Part shown: one piece after another, positions 20,752-28,926 of the stretch
How positions within the stretch are numbered: position 1 is the first letter of the stretch
Layout: every line of letters begins with the position of its first letter
IMG/VR virus record: IMGVR_UViG_3300030109_003755
Span: 1-33,183 of that record
Strand: one strand, 5' to 3'
Length of the DNA: 33,183 bases
Origin: a virus
Made by a program: the position numbers and the translations under genes
The notes under the pieces: model-generated
Databases searched by the model: none
Told to the model about the DNA's origin: nothing
What the model saw: only the letters and a program-made list of their open reading frames with translations

Positions 20752-22261
20752 GGAACTAATATTCGGACCACCAGGATGTGGTAAGACATATACTTTGATT
20801 GATATAGTTAAGGAAGAACTAGGCAGAGGCACACCACCCGATAGAATAGGATTTGTATCTTTTTCTAAGAAATCTATAGAAGAGGCTAAAGATCGTATAT
20901 CGGCACAAACTAAACTATCACTCAAAGATGTTCCATGGTTCAAGACCCTTCATTCAACAGGCTATAACTGGCTTGGCCTTAATGATTCTAACATGATGAC
21001 TCGTAATGATTTCAATGACTTAGGAAAAGAACTTGGAGTTATCTTTGATGGTTATACGGCCAAGTCCAACAGTGATGGTGTGCTTCTGCAATCCTTTAAT
21101 AAAGGCAATCAATATCTAGAACTAATAGGACGAGCTACCATGAGAGAAGTAAGTCTTGAAGAAGAATATAATGACAATGGAGATTATCAGCTTAACTATT
21201 CTTTTTTAAATAAGGTTGATCAAGTTTACAAAGACTATAAACGTGAGTATGACAAGCGGGACTTTACTGATATGATTTCTGACTTTGTAAATCAAGGCAC
21301 TGCTCCAAAACTAGATGTATTGATTGTCGATGAAGCACAAGATTTAACTAAGCTTCAATGGTCAATGATCGAGGTCCTCAAACAATCGGCTAAACGAATA
21401 TGGTATGCGGGGGACGATGACCAGGCAATACATGCATGGAATGGTGTAGATGTAACAAACTTTATGAATTCTTGTGAGAATATTAGGATATTAGATCAGA
21501 GTTTTAGAGTGCCAACATCTGTGCATAAACTAGCAAATAAGATTGTAAACAGAATTGATGTAAGACAACACAAAGATTGGAATCCGACAACACGTGAAGG
21601 ATCAGTAGACTATCATATGAATTGGTATGATGTAGATATAGACGAGGGGTCATGGACAATCATGGCACGGACAAACAAGATAGTTAGTAAGATAGAAACC
21701 AATCTACGTGACAATGGATATCTATATGAGAGATATGGCAAAACGTCACTTGATGGTGAGTTTATTCAGTATATGAAAATATGGGAAGACTTACAAAAAG
21801 ATAAGGCGATAGCTTTAGATTCTATCAAACAACTCTATGACTTCGTACCAAAGCAAGGTAAGAATCAAGTTGTCAAAAGGGGATCGGCAAAGTCTTTAGA
21901 GTATTTAGATCCGCAAAGCACAATGACATATGATGAACTTGTTACTAATCATGGTATGGTTGCACCCAAGGATATGAAGTCTGTGAATGTAGTCAACATG
22001 TCCAAGGACGATCAAGACTACATGGCAGCAATATTAAGACGAGGAGAAGACTTACAAAATCCACGTATTAAACTATCAACAATACATCAGATGAAAGGCG
22101 GAGAGGATGACAATGTAATACTATCATCGGAGTCGTGTTGGCCTGCGGTTAGTGCACCTAACCAAGATGATGAGCATAGGGTTTTTTACACGGGTATAAC
22201 AAGAGCAAAACATAATTTACACATAGTAGAATCATTCGGAAAGTTTAGGTATATGATATGA
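20744..22261 (+). CDS. UvrD/PcrA-like superfamily 1 helicase
   Basis: 505 aa. Motif I FGPPGCGKT (7-15); motif Ia VSFSKKSIEEA; motif II LIVDEAQDL; motif III GDDDQAIHAWNG; motif IV QSFRVP; motif V LSTIHQMKGGEDDNVIL; motif VI FYTGITRAKHNLHIV. All SF1A motifs are present, in a protein shorter than cellular UvrD because the 1B/2B insertions are reduced. It is probably the replicative or recombination helicase of the phage, since no DnaB-type helicase is seen. The start overlaps the AlpA-like stop by 8 bp. Confidence 0.9.
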   Translation: MGEELIFGPPGCGKTYTLIDIVKEELGRGTPPDRIGFVSFSKKSIEEAKDRISAQTKLSLKDVPWFKTLHSTGYNWLGLNDSNMMTRNDFNDLGKELGVIFDGYTAKSNSDGVLLQSFNKGNQYLELIGRATMREVSLEEEYNDNGDYQLNYSFLNKVDQVYKDYKREYDKRDFTDMISDFVNQGTAPKLDVLIVDEAQDLTKLQWSMIEVLKQSAKRIWYAGDDDQAIHAWNGVDVTNFMNSCENIRILDQSFRVPTSVHKLANKIVNRIDVRQHKDWNPTTREGSVDYHMNWYDVDIDEGSWTIMARTNKIVSKIETNLRDNGYLYERYGKTSLDGEFIQYMKIWEDLQKDKAIALDSIKQLYDFVPKQGKNQVVKRGSAKSLEYLDPQSTMTYDELVTNHGMVAPKDMKSVNVVNMSKDDQDYMAAILRRGEDLQNPRIKLSTIHQMKGGEDDNVILSSESCWPAVSAPNQDDEHRVFYTGITRAKHNLHIVESFGKFRYMI

Positions 22262-22530
22262 AAAGAGATGATATTTTAAAGAATGCCATGAAGTTAATAA
22301 ATGGTAAACGTTCTAAAGATTACGGGGATGCACACGAAAACCACCAAAGGATAGCAGACTTGTGGTCTGTGGTGTTTGGGTTTAAAGTATTAGTGTGGCA
22401 AGTTTACTTGTGTTTAATATTGGTCAAGGTTGCAAGATTAATTAATTCTCCCAAACATTTAGACAGTATGATAGATATACCAGGATATGCGGCATTACTT
22501 GGAGAGACAATAGAAAAAGATGATAAGTAG
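22258..22530 (+). CDS. DUF6378-like small helical phage protein (90 aa)
   Basis: 90 aa. The pattern RSKDYGDAHENHQRIADLWS (18-37), then LVWQVYLCLILVKVARLINSP and HLDSMIDIPGYAALLGE matches DUF6378-type phage proteins. They have an all-helical fold reminiscent of NTP pyrophosphohydrolases; the activity is unproven. It starts in an ATGA overlap with the helicase stop. A nucleotide-metabolism role would fit the position before the polymerase. Confidence 0.65.
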   Translation: MKRDDILKNAMKLINGKRSKDYGDAHENHQRIADLWSVVFGFKVLVWQVYLCLILVKVARLINSPKHLDSMIDIPGYAALLGETIEKDDK

Positions 22531-23353
22531 TTTATTCAAACCACATCCTAATCCAACAATGAGGGTTATAAGTTTAGGTGCAGGTGTACAATCATCCGTT
22601 ATGGCTTTGATGGCTGAACGAGGTGAGATTACACCCAAGCCAGATTGTGCCGTTTTTGCTGACACACAATCAGAACCCGAGGAGGTTTACACACATCTTG
22701 AGTGGCTATCTACACAACTATCTTATCCAATATATCAAACGACTGCAGGTGATTTACGTAAAAGTATTACTGAAGGCATTAACATCAGAGGCACAAACAA
22801 AAACTATTGTGTTGTCCCCTTTCATGTCAAAGATGGTTTTGGACGTAGACAATGCACTACACAGTTTAAGATCGAACCTATACAGAAAAAGTTTAGAGAA
22901 CTACTTGGTGTTAAGAAGAATCACAAAGTTAAACAAGGTGTTATACTTGAGCAATGGATTGGTATCAGTCAAGACGAGCTACAACGTGTTAAAGAATCTA
23001 GAGACAAGTGGTTGTATAATAGATGGCCATTATTAGAACTTGGCATGAAACGATATGATTGTCAGAATTGGTTTGCTAAATACTATCCCGAGAAGTACTT
23101 ACCACGATCTGCTTGTACATTCTGTCCGTACAAAAATAATAATGAATGGCGACACCTAAGAGATAACGATCCACAAGGTTGGGAAGATGCGGTGGCCGTG
23201 GATAAAAAAATAAGAACTACAGGTACAGATAAACAAAGAGAGCAATTTGTTCACAGATCATTAGTGCCCTTAGATCAAGCCGACCTACAAACAGCAGAAG
23301 AGAAAGGGCAACTATCATTCTTAGATGAGTGTGATGGTATGTGTGGTATGTAA
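22520..23353 (+). CDS. PAPS-reductase-like PP-loop family protein
   Basis: 277 aa. The PP-loop is SLGAGVQSSVMALM (18-31), and ADTQSEP follows (47-53). A cysteine-rich region has RRQCTTQFKIEPI and SACTFCPYKNNNEWR, and the C-terminus is LDECDGMCGM. This is the phage branch of the phosphoadenosine phosphosulfate reductase superfamily, which includes DndC-like DNA phosphorothioation proteins. Substrate and reaction are unknown here. No dnd partner genes are visible. The start overlaps the previous gene by 11 bp. An ATG at 22559 is an alternative start but has no ribosome site. Confidence 0.75.
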   Translation: MISSLFKPHPNPTMRVISLGAGVQSSVMALMAERGEITPKPDCAVFADTQSEPEEVYTHLEWLSTQLSYPIYQTTAGDLRKSITEGINIRGTNKNYCVVPFHVKDGFGRRQCTTQFKIEPIQKKFRELLGVKKNHKVKQGVILEQWIGISQDELQRVKESRDKWLYNRWPLLELGMKRYDCQNWFAKYYPEKYLPRSACTFCPYKNNNEWRHLRDNDPQGWEDAVAVDKKIRTTGTDKQREQFVHRSLVPLDQADLQTAEEKGQLSFLDECDGMCGM

Positions 23354-25242
23354 TGAAAGATAAAAAAACAATTAGTTTTATGGAACGTATGGAGATGAAT
23401 ACCTTAGAAAAGGAGTGGACAGTCCCACAATCTTTTCCAGACCTTACTAATTCAAAATACATAGCTATAGACTTGGAGACATGTGATCCAAACTTATTGG
23501 AACTTGGCCCAGGATGGACACGTAATGATGGGTTTATCGTGGGAGTAGCTATAGCAGCGGGGGATTTCGTGGGATATTATCCCTTTCGGCATCAAGGTGG
23601 TGGGAATATACCAGAAGAAAAAGTATTTTCATGGCTTAGAAAACAAATGGATACACCTCATATACCTAAGATTATGCACAATGCTATGTATGATGCAGGA
23701 TGGTTGAAGTGGGCAAACGTGGATGTAAAGGGCAAGATCATAGATACAATGATTGCTGCTCCACTTATAAATGAAAACAGATTTAGTTATGCCTTAAACT
23801 CATTAGGTCGTGATTACTTGGGCGAACGTAAAGATGAGAAAGTTTTAAAATCAGCGGCTAAAGATTTTGGATTAGATCCTAAGAAAGAATTATGGAAACT
23901 GCCCTCACAGTTTGTAGGGACCTATGCAGAACAAGATGCGGCTTTGACTTTAAGATTATGGAATCATTTTGAACCCATAATAAATAAAGAAGAACTATCA
24001 AGTATATTTGAATTAGAAACAAGTCTTATACCTTGTGTGTTTGAAATGAGAAGTAAAGGTGTACGAGTTGATTTAGATAAAGCCGAGCAAACTAAAGATA
24101 AATTGTTAGCTATGAAAAAGACAATACTTAAAGAAATCAAGGATGATACCAACATAGATGTAGAACCATGGGTAGCAACAAGTGTAGCAAAAGTATTTGA
24201 TTATCATAAAATTCATTACTCAGAAACGAGTGTAAGTAAACAAGCATCCTTTACAAAAGCTTGGTTGCAGAACTGTCCTCATCCCATAGCGGCAAAGGTC
24301 TTGAGACTTCGTGAATTAGATAAAGCACACAATACATTTATCGATAGTATACTTAAACATAGTTACAAAGGCAGAATACATTGTGAATTGCATCAACTAC
24401 GTAATGATGATGGTGGCACAGTTACAGGTAGGTTCAGCTCTTCCAATCCTAATCTGCAGCAAATACCTGCAAGAGATCCAGAGATAAAGAAAATGATTCG
24501 AGGTTTATTTATACCCGAGGATGGAGAACAATGGGGTAGCTTTGATTATAGTAGCCAAGAGCCAAGGTTATTGGTTCATTATTGTGGAGTCGTTAACAAA
24601 GAAAACCCCTTGGTTAGTAACATGATTGATCAGTATCAAAGTGACGATGTAGACTTTCATCAAATGGTTGCAGACATGGCAAGCATATCGAGAAAAGAGG
24701 CTAAGACAGTTAATCTTGGAATTATGTATGGCATGGGTAAACAAAAATTAGCTAATACATTAGATGTAAAATTAGAAGAGGCTAATGAATTATTAGATAC
24801 TTATCATCGCAAAGTCCCTTTTGTTAAACAACTTGCAGATCAAGTCATGGCACGTGCACAAAAGATGGGTAGGGTAAGGACTGTATTAGGCAGATCTTGT
24901 AGGTTTGATATGTGGGAGCCAAAGACATTTGGATATAATCAGCCATACAAACTAGAAGAGGCCGAAAAGAAATATGGCCCAGGTATCAGACGAGCTTTTA
25001 CCTATAAGGCGTTGAATAGATTGATACAAGGCAGTGCGGCAGATCAGACAAAAAAAGCCATGGTTGATTGTTACAACGAGGGTTTAGTACCACTGCTTAC
25101 AGTTCATGACGAACTTTGTTTTAGTATTGAGTCACAAAAACAAGCAGATAAGATTACAGAAATCATGGAGCAAGGACTGCAACTTAATGTGCCAAGTAAA
25201 GTTGACCAGGAGTTAGGTAAGGATTGGGGCGAAGTTGGTTAG
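23353..25242 (+). CDS. polA: Family A DNA polymerase with 3'-5' exonuclease
   Basis: 629 aa from ATG 23353, in a TAATG junction with the previous stop (ATG 23341 is also in frame). The exonuclease has IAIDLET (DxE), MHNAMYDAGWL and YAEQDAALT. The polymerase has motif A FDYSSQEPRLL, motif B RKEAKTVNLGIMYGMG and motif C TVHDEL. No 5'-3' exonuclease domain is present. In motif B the position equal to E. coli Phe762 is Leu. It is the last gene of the replication module and converges with lysozyme, overlapping it by 4 bp without a terminator. Confidence 0.95.
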   Translation: MKDKKTISFMERMEMNTLEKEWTVPQSFPDLTNSKYIAIDLETCDPNLLELGPGWTRNDGFIVGVAIAAGDFVGYYPFRHQGGGNIPEEKVFSWLRKQMDTPHIPKIMHNAMYDAGWLKWANVDVKGKIIDTMIAAPLINENRFSYALNSLGRDYLGERKDEKVLKSAAKDFGLDPKKELWKLPSQFVGTYAEQDAALTLRLWNHFEPIINKEELSSIFELETSLIPCVFEMRSKGVRVDLDKAEQTKDKLLAMKKTILKEIKDDTNIDVEPWVATSVAKVFDYHKIHYSETSVSKQASFTKAWLQNCPHPIAAKVLRLRELDKAHNTFIDSILKHSYKGRIHCELHQLRNDDGGTVTGRFSSSNPNLQQIPARDPEIKKMIRGLFIPEDGEQWGSFDYSSQEPRLLVHYCGVVNKENPLVSNMIDQYQSDDVDFHQMVADMASISRKEAKTVNLGIMYGMGKQKLANTLDVKLEEANELLDTYHRKVPFVKQLADQVMARAQKMGRVRTVLGRSCRFDMWEPKTFGYNQPYKLEEAEKKYGPGIRRAFTYKALNRLIQGSAADQTKKAMVDCYNEGLVPLLTVHDELCFSIESQKQADKITEIMEQGLQLNVPSKVDQELGKDWGEVG

Positions 25243-25685
25243 GTAGATAGGTTTTCCATACGATCTATTAACCTCTCTGCACGTTTTGTTACCTGATTGT
25301 ACCAACGGGAATCTTTCATTTGGGCGGCAGCTTCAGAGTAGTTCTTTTCATCTACCGCTTTTTTCATTTTGTGAAAACGACTTAAACGAGGCCGACCCAT
25401 GTTAAACATCATGTTCGCTAAGATATGTTGTAGTTCTTCTGGCATATCGTCAAAGTCACTATACAACAACTTACATTCATCTATTGTCACTTGTATGTCT
25501 TTGGCAAACAATTCATTAACACGATCTTCTGATACTTTTGTCCCAACGGGTTTACCATACTCTTCATCCCACTCTGTAACCAAATGGCCAATCCCTGTCG
25601 TGGGTAAATTTAAGTGATCGAGGTACACGGAATACACACAACCCTCATCTCTTTTTATTTCATCTCTGAGCTGTTCTATGTTCAT
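25239..25685 (-). CDS. T4-type lysozyme / GH24 endolysin
   Basis: 148 aa. The catalytic triad pattern E-8aa-D-5aa-T is visible: E14 (KRDEGCVY), D23 (YLDHLNLP) and T29/T30 in PTTGIGHLV. MFNMGRPRLSRFHKMKKA and WYNQVTKRAERLIDRM are typical downstream helices. No signal peptide or membrane anchor is present, so release would need a holin or spanin, none of which is recognised here. It is the last gene of the - strand virion module; the stop of the preceding gene and its ATG overlap (ATGA). It may lyse the cell or be packaged. Confidence 0.85.
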   Translation of the reverse strand: MNIEQLRDEIKRDEGCVYSVYLDHLNLPTTGIGHLVTEWDEEYGKPVGTKVSEDRVNELFAKDIQVTIDECKLLYSDFDDMPEELQHILANMMFNMGRPRLSRFHKMKKAVDEKNYSEAAAQMKDSRWYNQVTKRAERLIDRMENLST

Positions 25686-28600
25686 TGACTTCCTACTGTT
25701 GCTCTAGTTACGGGGTTCGGAACTAATATTGGATTAACACCACCCGTAGATCCTACACTAGCGGGTGGGTTGACATTAGGTATGTTAATATTTTGCACAT
25801 TAGTAATTGCTCTATTGACTTGTGGTTCTAATTTTTGTCTTTGTAAATTTAACATTGGTCTTGCTTCTTCTTCTGCTTGTTGAGCACTCATTTGTGTACT
25901 TCTTACAGTTGCTGCAGACGTTAATGTTAACATCGTTTGAAAACCTTGAGCTATAGGATCATTAGCTTTAAATTTACCAGATAAAAATTCTTTGACAGAA
26001 TTAGATTTTCTACTCGCCATCATCATTTTTAGAACTGTTGGATTACGTAATGCTTTTGACATTATAGCATAACCCGCAGCAGTTGATGCGGTCGCTATTG
26101 GATTCATAATAAAAGCAATAGATGACAAAGCCAAAGCGATTTGTGGTGCAGCAAGTCCACCTTTACCAGTTATACTTGCGTTAGATACTTTAATCATCTG
26201 TTCAGCTAAAGCGTTTAGTCCGTCACTAGCACCTCTACCAAACATTTCATTTATAGTGTCTGGTCCATAACTTCTTAAAACATTTTGAAATTTAGTACCA
26301 AGTCTACCAGATTTAAATGCGTCAACAAAATCATCAGTCATTACAACTGCACCACGATCATCTACAGTAGCACCTATTTGTTTAAGTATTCTACCCATTG
26401 CAGCGTCTTGTACATTCTGAAAGGTACTTGGGTTAAGTATTCTTTTTGCTTTCTTAATACTAGCAACGTCATTGAATACATTTGCTGCTAACACATCTGG
26501 ATTATTGGTGTTTTGTAATATCTGCGTAAATTGATTATTCTTTCGTTGAGCCAAAGCTTGTTGTGTTTGTCTGAGTTTAAGCAATCCTTGCCCCAAAGGT
26601 AGATTTCTTAATGACTCTACAACTTCGGGTGCTAAGTTTGCTTTTCCCCTATCTAATACGTTAAGCACTTGTCTTAACTCGTCTAACTCGCCTCTAAACA
26701 ATTTATCTACAGTCGTGCCTTTTTCTTTTATACGTGCAGATAACTTAATAGGATCAATTACTTTCAATCCAGTGCTAAGATCTGTTTCTAAAGACTCTCG
26801 CATTGCAATGTCCAAGTATTTTTTTGCTAAACTCTGTCTAACTTCTTCAGCTATCTCTGCACCAGTGCCACGTATCGTAGCTATTTCTTCAGATATTCTT
26901 TCTTTCTTTTGTGCATCTCTTAATATTGCTTTTCTTGCACTATTTTCTGGGGGTAAAGATTGTGCGATCCTAATGGCTTCAGCAGTTGGTCTACCTCCAA
27001 TTGTTCTTGACTTTAATGTTTTTACACCTTCGTCTAAGTCAGCAATACCAGTAAGATCACCAGTGTCTATTTTTAAGGTTCTTATACCAGTTGGTGCACC
27101 CCTAATTGCTTTCATTAATTGATCAAAAGCCTCTGGTTCATCTTTAAGAACTATATTTTGAAAAACATCATTAAGACTTAATCTTTTTTGTTGTGCGTTT
27201 TTAATGATATTTTGAACAGTAATATTATCAAATCTTCTAACAGATGCAGCATAAAATTTATTAGTACGAGACAATAGCCCAAGTGCATCTCTCGCTTGTT
27301 CTAAGGGCACATTAATTCCTGGTGTAGTAACTTTTATGCTAGGGTCACCTGCAGATTTAACCAAAGCTTTACCTGATACGGGTGTTGTGACATCAGCTAA
27401 ATCTAGCGTGGCTTTTTCAAAAGCATCATCAACAGATTGTTTTAGTGTTTGTAAAGCACCAACATTTACGTCATTTAACAAAGCAGGATTTTTTGTTGCA
27501 TCTAGTAAACCAGTTCTAATTTTTGACATTTCTTTAGCAGTGGTAAATGGTTTTCTTGACATTTGTCTAACTTTAGTTGCGAATTTAGTAGCACCTATGT
27601 CAGCGATAGTATTTCTTTCTAACGATTCCAAAGCAGAAAGGACACCTTTTGTTGGTATGATTGCTTGTCCGTTAAGTACACTATCAACCTTAGTGTATAA
27701 TTTATCAACATCCTCATCAAAAACTCTTTTTCTAATACGAATCATATCAGCTAAATCTTTTGGTATTTCTTTACCCGTTCGTATATTACCAATTAATTTT
27801 TCAATTTCTTTTGTTGTTTGTTCATTAAACTCTTTTTGAACATTTGCTAATACTTGATCTCCACTAGCGTATAAATCTTTAATATCTTTACGTACAATCT
27901 CTCCAAGATTTTTTATAGCAGCATTATCTGAAATACCAAAACCTTGTAAATCTCGTAAAACTAAATTTAAATTTACTTGTGCAGCTTTTTCATTAGGAAA
28001 TATTCCTTCATAAACGGCTTGAAGTCTATTGAGTATTGGTCTAAAAGATTCACTCGTTGCACCCGCCACTGTTGGTCTTGCACCACTTTCAATAATCTGC
28101 CGAGCTTGTGCTCTCAATGCTTCATTGGCCTCTAATCCTTCTTTAGTGACTCCACCAGGACCTTTAATTATTCTACCAAAAAGAGTAGATAAACCTCGTC
28201 CAATGCCCTCACCCGCAAGACCAAAAACTCCTTCCATTGCTGAATCTCTTGCAACATCTGCGAAGCTTTGTTTTTGTAAACCCTCAGCATATTCAATACC
28301 TTCATCAAGTAGTTTACCACCCGCAGTTGCCGCACCTACAATCAACATTCCTGGTACAAATCCTACGCCAGAAGCCGCTATCGATGCACCTATGCCAGAT
28401 ATTATGGGAAGTGCAGTTGCACCCGCAAACTCTTTTACATCATTAAAAGTAAAACCCTCTTCATCTATGGCTAGTTCTTTACCTTCGCCTAAACCAAGTT
28501 TGTTACGTCCATCTTTTGTAAGAATAAATCGCCCAAGCGGATCTTGTCTAAAACCATCATCACCTACTACAGTTTGTAAGTAACCCGCTTTTTCATCATC

Positions 28601-28924
28601 TCTATCCATACGTCCAAATTGAAATCTAGAAAAACCACCTATAGAATCTAAACCTGTTGTGTAATCGACATCTTTTTCACGATAAGTATCAATAAATTCT
28701 TCTTCGGTTATTTTATCACCAGTTTTAGGATCAATACCCATCATTCTTTGTTGACGTGCGTATTCTCTTATTTCATCTAGGGAGGCAGTTGCTAAATTTA
28801 CATCCGATTGTTTTGGTGTAAATTGATTCATTATTGCTGATTGTTCATTGTCCGTTGGAGAATCACCTGCAATCTCAACTACAATTTCTTCACCATCTGG
28901 TTTTTGTACAATTATTTGTCCCAT
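25682..28924 (-). CDS. Large internal virion / ejection-like protein (1080 aa)
   Basis: 1080 aa. The N-terminus starts with a short beta segment (MGQIIVQKPDGEEIVVEIAG). A hydrophobic Gly/Ala stretch (ATALPIISGIGASIAASGVG and following, about residues 170-205) could span a membrane. The long middle is helical with Lys/Glu/Ala repeats. Near the C-terminus is a second hydrophobic part (ALALSSIAFIMNPIATASTA), and the end is Pro/Asn-rich. Length, composition and place after the tail genes fit T7 gp15/gp16-like or P22-like ejection proteins. No lytic transglycosylase motif was recognised. Identity beyond that is inference. Confidence 0.65.
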   Translation of the reverse strand: MGQIIVQKPDGEEIVVEIAGDSPTDNEQSAIMNQFTPKQSDVNLATASLDEIREYARQQRMMGIDPKTGDKITEEEFIDTYREKDVDYTTGLDSIGGFSRFQFGRMDRDDEKAGYLQTVVGDDGFRQDPLGRFILTKDGRNKLGLGEGKELAIDEEGFTFNDVKEFAGATALPIISGIGASIAASGVGFVPGMLIVGAATAGGKLLDEGIEYAEGLQKQSFADVARDSAMEGVFGLAGEGIGRGLSTLFGRIIKGPGGVTKEGLEANEALRAQARQIIESGARPTVAGATSESFRPILNRLQAVYEGIFPNEKAAQVNLNLVLRDLQGFGISDNAAIKNLGEIVRKDIKDLYASGDQVLANVQKEFNEQTTKEIEKLIGNIRTGKEIPKDLADMIRIRKRVFDEDVDKLYTKVDSVLNGQAIIPTKGVLSALESLERNTIADIGATKFATKVRQMSRKPFTTAKEMSKIRTGLLDATKNPALLNDVNVGALQTLKQSVDDAFEKATLDLADVTTPVSGKALVKSAGDPSIKVTTPGINVPLEQARDALGLLSRTNKFYAASVRRFDNITVQNIIKNAQQKRLSLNDVFQNIVLKDEPEAFDQLMKAIRGAPTGIRTLKIDTGDLTGIADLDEGVKTLKSRTIGGRPTAEAIRIAQSLPPENSARKAILRDAQKKERISEEIATIRGTGAEIAEEVRQSLAKKYLDIAMRESLETDLSTGLKVIDPIKLSARIKEKGTTVDKLFRGELDELRQVLNVLDRGKANLAPEVVESLRNLPLGQGLLKLRQTQQALAQRKNNQFTQILQNTNNPDVLAANVFNDVASIKKAKRILNPSTFQNVQDAAMGRILKQIGATVDDRGAVVMTDDFVDAFKSGRLGTKFQNVLRSYGPDTINEMFGRGASDGLNALAEQMIKVSNASITGKGGLAAPQIALALSSIAFIMNPIATASTAAGYAIMSKALRNPTVLKMMMASRKSNSVKEFLSGKFKANDPIAQGFQTMLTLTSAATVRSTQMSAQQAEEEARPMLNLQRQKLEPQVNRAITNVQNINIPNVNPPASVGSTGGVNPILVPNPVTRATVGSQ

Positions 28925-28926
28925 AA

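Noticed and set aside
22520-23353. A full Dnd phosphorothioation system
   Set aside because: Only one PP-loop protein is present; no dndA, dndB, dndD or dndE-like gene was seen in the window.
28029-28583. 184-codon + strand open frame opposite the 1080-aa gene
   Set aside because: It is a Pro/Ser-rich antisense shadow of a real gene, with no ribosome site and no recognisable motif; the same holds for the + strand frames at 5093-5482 and 27336-27839.
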